Both the position numbers and the translations under genes were made by a program. Positions 6,351-7,916 of a DNA stretch of 7,916 bases are shown one piece after another; position 1 is the stretch's first letter, and every line of letters begins with the position of its first letter. A model generated the notes under the pieces. The model saw only the letters and a program-made list of their open reading frames with translations. It searched no databases and was not told the origin of the DNA. The stretch is from Bacteroidales bacterium (GTDB lineage: Bacteria > Bacteroidota > Bacteroidia > Bacteroidales > UBA10428), in NCBI GenBank assembly GCA_016935595.1, contig JAFGQQ010000355.1, positions 1 to 7,916 on the forward strand, given 5' to 3'.

Positions 6351-7916
6351 TTATTTTTCATATTCTAGAAATAAAACCTGTGAATTTTTATTTTTTTCAT
6401 CCTCATCTGAATATATTTGAACATTATCATCATTAAGAAATAATAGTGGAAATACTTTATAAGTATGATGATTTTGTAAATATTGAACTTTATTAATGGT
6501 TAAATTGATATTTTTTTGTTTAATATCATATGATATTTCTGATGGCTTTGCCAGATTATTCCAAACCGCTTTGCAGGATATTTTTTTTGTAGAAAGCTCA
6601 TTAAGTCTTTCCTGTGACCAGTAAAAGAAGTTACCTTTTTTTAATAACGAATACCATTTTTCGCATATTTTTAAATTAATTTCCTTATTATCAGTTAGCG
6701 CCAAAACATTATCTATTCCCGAAATAATATCTTCAGGTAATGTTTCTTCCTCAAGGGCATTTCCCTGGAAAACATCAAAGCCTTTAATACGTGTTTCATT
6801 CACAGCATCGTAGTTTGCATCAATAAAATAACATTTTTGGTTTGAATTATTTTCAAGTATATCGGCAATTTCCCTTGAAAATTCATTTGCTCCTACAATT
6901 AGCCAGGTTTTTTTTCGAGTTGCTTTCAGTTTTAAAAGATTTATCAGAAAACCGGCTGTTCCACCCTGGAAAATGACGGTAATTATAATAATGCTGAATG
7001 TAAAAATTTCAATAAAATTTGCATTTTTATTTCCTGAAGAATGTAATTTTAAAGCAAACAAAGACGCCATTGAAGCGGCAACCACACCTCTTGGAGCTAT
7101 CCAGGAAAGAAATAATCCTTCACGGAATTTTAATGAAGTATTGATTGAACTCAAAAATATATTTAAAGGTCTTATTATAAATATTGCGCATCCAATCAGG
7201 ATTAAACCATTTCCTCCCAGGTTAATAAAATCTTTCAGATTGAGTCGTGCTGCAAGTAAAATAAATAATATGCCAATAGCAAGCTCTGATATTTCTGATT
7301 TGAACTCTCTGATTTTTTTTAATTTATCCGGTTTTTTCCAGCCTAAAACAAAACCCGCAATAACAACTGTAAGTATGCCTGAATCACTGATAAACATATC
7401 TGATAATCCGAATAGTAAAATGGCAGAGGAAAAAACAAAAATATTGGTTTGTCTATCCGGAACCCATTTTCGTTGAATTAACCAGTAAATAAAAAATCCG
7501 CCGGTTATTCCAATGGCAATTCCAATTAAAACTCTTAAACTAAAAATCCAGATATGAGTAACAATCATCCCGGCTTCAATATACCATTCAAAACATAAAA
7601 TAGCGATAAAAACACCGATAGGATCAATTAAAACACTTTCCCAGTGAAGAATATGGTGAAGTTTTTCTTTTATTTTATAATTTCTTAAAATAGGAGAAAT
7701 TACCGTAGGTCCGGTAACTATAATCAAACTTCCGCATAACAGGGAAAATGAAACAGGAAAATGAAATAAATAATTAATTAATATTGCAGTTCCAAGCCAT
7801 GTAATTAAAACGCCAATAGTTAATAACCTCATAATAATCCGTGGGGCTTTTTTATATCCGCCCGGATTTAAATTCAATCCGCCATCAAATAAAATAATGG
7901 CAACACATATTGATAT
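6351..7916 (-). CDS. Cation:proton antiporter (CPA/NhaP-like) with C-terminal RCK/TrkA-N-like domain (N-terminus outside window)
   Basis: Inner-membrane exchanger of H+ for Na+ and/or K+. The frame is open to the window edge, so 521 C-terminal residues are visible and probably about two N-terminal helices are missing. A TTG at 7877 is not the start, because the residues before it (IILFDGGLNLNPGG, visible residues 7-20) are a conserved family motif. Further family motifs: VTGPTVISPILR (67-78), WESVLIDPIGVFIAI (92-106) with the likely ion-site D98 and E93, SGILTVVIAGFVLG (179-192), R249 in a membrane helix, and SWIAPRGVVAASMASL (271-286). Hydrophobic helices end near 328. Residues about 336-425 look like a TrkA-N/RCK nucleotide-binding fold, with a beta strand plus GANEFSREIADIL, an acidic residue ending the second strand (D366), GNALEE, and LTDNKEINLKICE. 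The usual GxGxxG is degenerate. Residues 426-521 are not assigned and are not a clear TrkA-C domain. Ion specificity cannot be read. The gene lies 186 bp upstream of the efflux operon on the same strand, probably as a separate unit. Confidence 0.92.
   Translation of the reverse strand: MSICVAIILFDGGLNLNPGGYKKAPRIIMRLLTIGVLITWLGTAILINYLFHFPVSFSLLCGSLIIVTGPTVISPILRNYKIKEKLHHILHWESVLIDPIGVFIAILCFEWYIEAGMIVTHIWIFSLRVLIGIAIGITGGFFIYWLIQRKWVPDRQTNIFVFSSAILLFGLSDMFISDSGILTVVIAGFVLGWKKPDKLKKIREFKSEISELAIGILFILLAARLNLKDFINLGGNGLILIGCAIFIIRPLNIFLSSINTSLKFREGLFLSWIAPRGVVAASMASLFALKLHSSGNKNANFIEIFTFSIIIITVIFQGGTAGFLINLLKLKATRKKTWLIVGANEFSREIADILENNSNQKCYFIDANYDAVNETRIKGFDVFQGNALEEETLPEDIISGIDNVLALTDNKEINLKICEKWYSLLKKGNFFYWSQERLNELSTKKISCKAVWNNLAKPSEISYDIKQKNINLTINKVQYLQNHHTYKVFPLLFLNDDNVQIYSDEDEKNKNSQVLFLEYEK

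Noticed and set aside
6312..6368. Plus-strand 18-codon frame (MKKIDELKNIKGQ...) in the intergenic region
   Set aside because: It has no ribosome-binding context or promoter and it runs into the antiporter's 3' end on the opposite strand. Lys/Ile/Asn-rich short frames are expected by chance in such A/T-rich DNA.
6973..7476. Plus-strand open frame of 167 codons inside the antiporter gene
   Set aside because: It lies wholly antisense to well-conserved membrane helices of the antiporter and its translation shows no recognisable motif. It is best explained as a shadow of the real gene.
1..7916. Search for CRISPR, insertion sequence, tRNA, riboswitch or phase-variation signatures
   Set aside because: No spaced repeat array, transposase motif, terminal inverted repeats, tRNA-like fold or long simple repeats were seen on reading. 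Homopolymer runs are short and inside conserved genes.

Overview
The window reads as an AT-rich chromosome segment of a member of the Bacteroidota. Four things suggest this: no gene has a recognisable Shine-Dalgarno sequence and starts are preceded by A/T-rich stretches; an exact TAnnTTTG-type -7 box lies upstream of the regulator; the pump genes are ordered regulator, outer-membrane factor, adaptor, pump; and the TetR-family C-terminus and adaptor lipoprotein signal look like Bacteroidota proteins. Genus cannot be read from the sequence. All supported genes are on the minus strand, so transcription runs from high to low coordinates.

Layout from upstream to downstream on the minus strand. (1) 7916-6351: a cation:proton antiporter of the CPA/NhaP type with a cytoplasmic C-terminal RCK/TrkA-N-like domain; its N-terminus lies outside the window. 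(2) 6350-6165: a 186-bp intergenic region holding a probable promoter for the next operon, an inverted repeat flanking that promoter's -7 box, and short direct repeats further upstream. (3) 6164-5535: a TetR/AcrR-family repressor. (4) 5533-4142: a TolC-like outer-membrane factor. (5) 4115-3048: a periplasmic adaptor (membrane fusion protein) predicted to be a lipoprotein. (6) 3032-1: an RND inner-membrane transporter, open through 1010 codons and running off the left edge. Genes 3 to 6 are separated by only 1, 26 and 15 bp and almost certainly form one operon.

The four operon products form a self-contained tripartite efflux system. The RND protein takes substrate from the periplasm or inner membrane using the proton gradient, the lipoprotein adaptor bridges it to the outer-membrane channel, and the TetR protein probably represses the whole unit, itself included, from the inverted repeat. 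The antiporter is a separate function, and any tie to the pump through the proton gradient is speculative. I found no mobile element, CRISPR array, RNA gene or clearly undescribed system. The most useful leads are the operator/promoter arrangement, the degenerate nucleotide-binding motif in the antiporter's regulatory domain, and that protein's unassigned C-terminal tail. There is no gene-free stretch longer than 300 bp.
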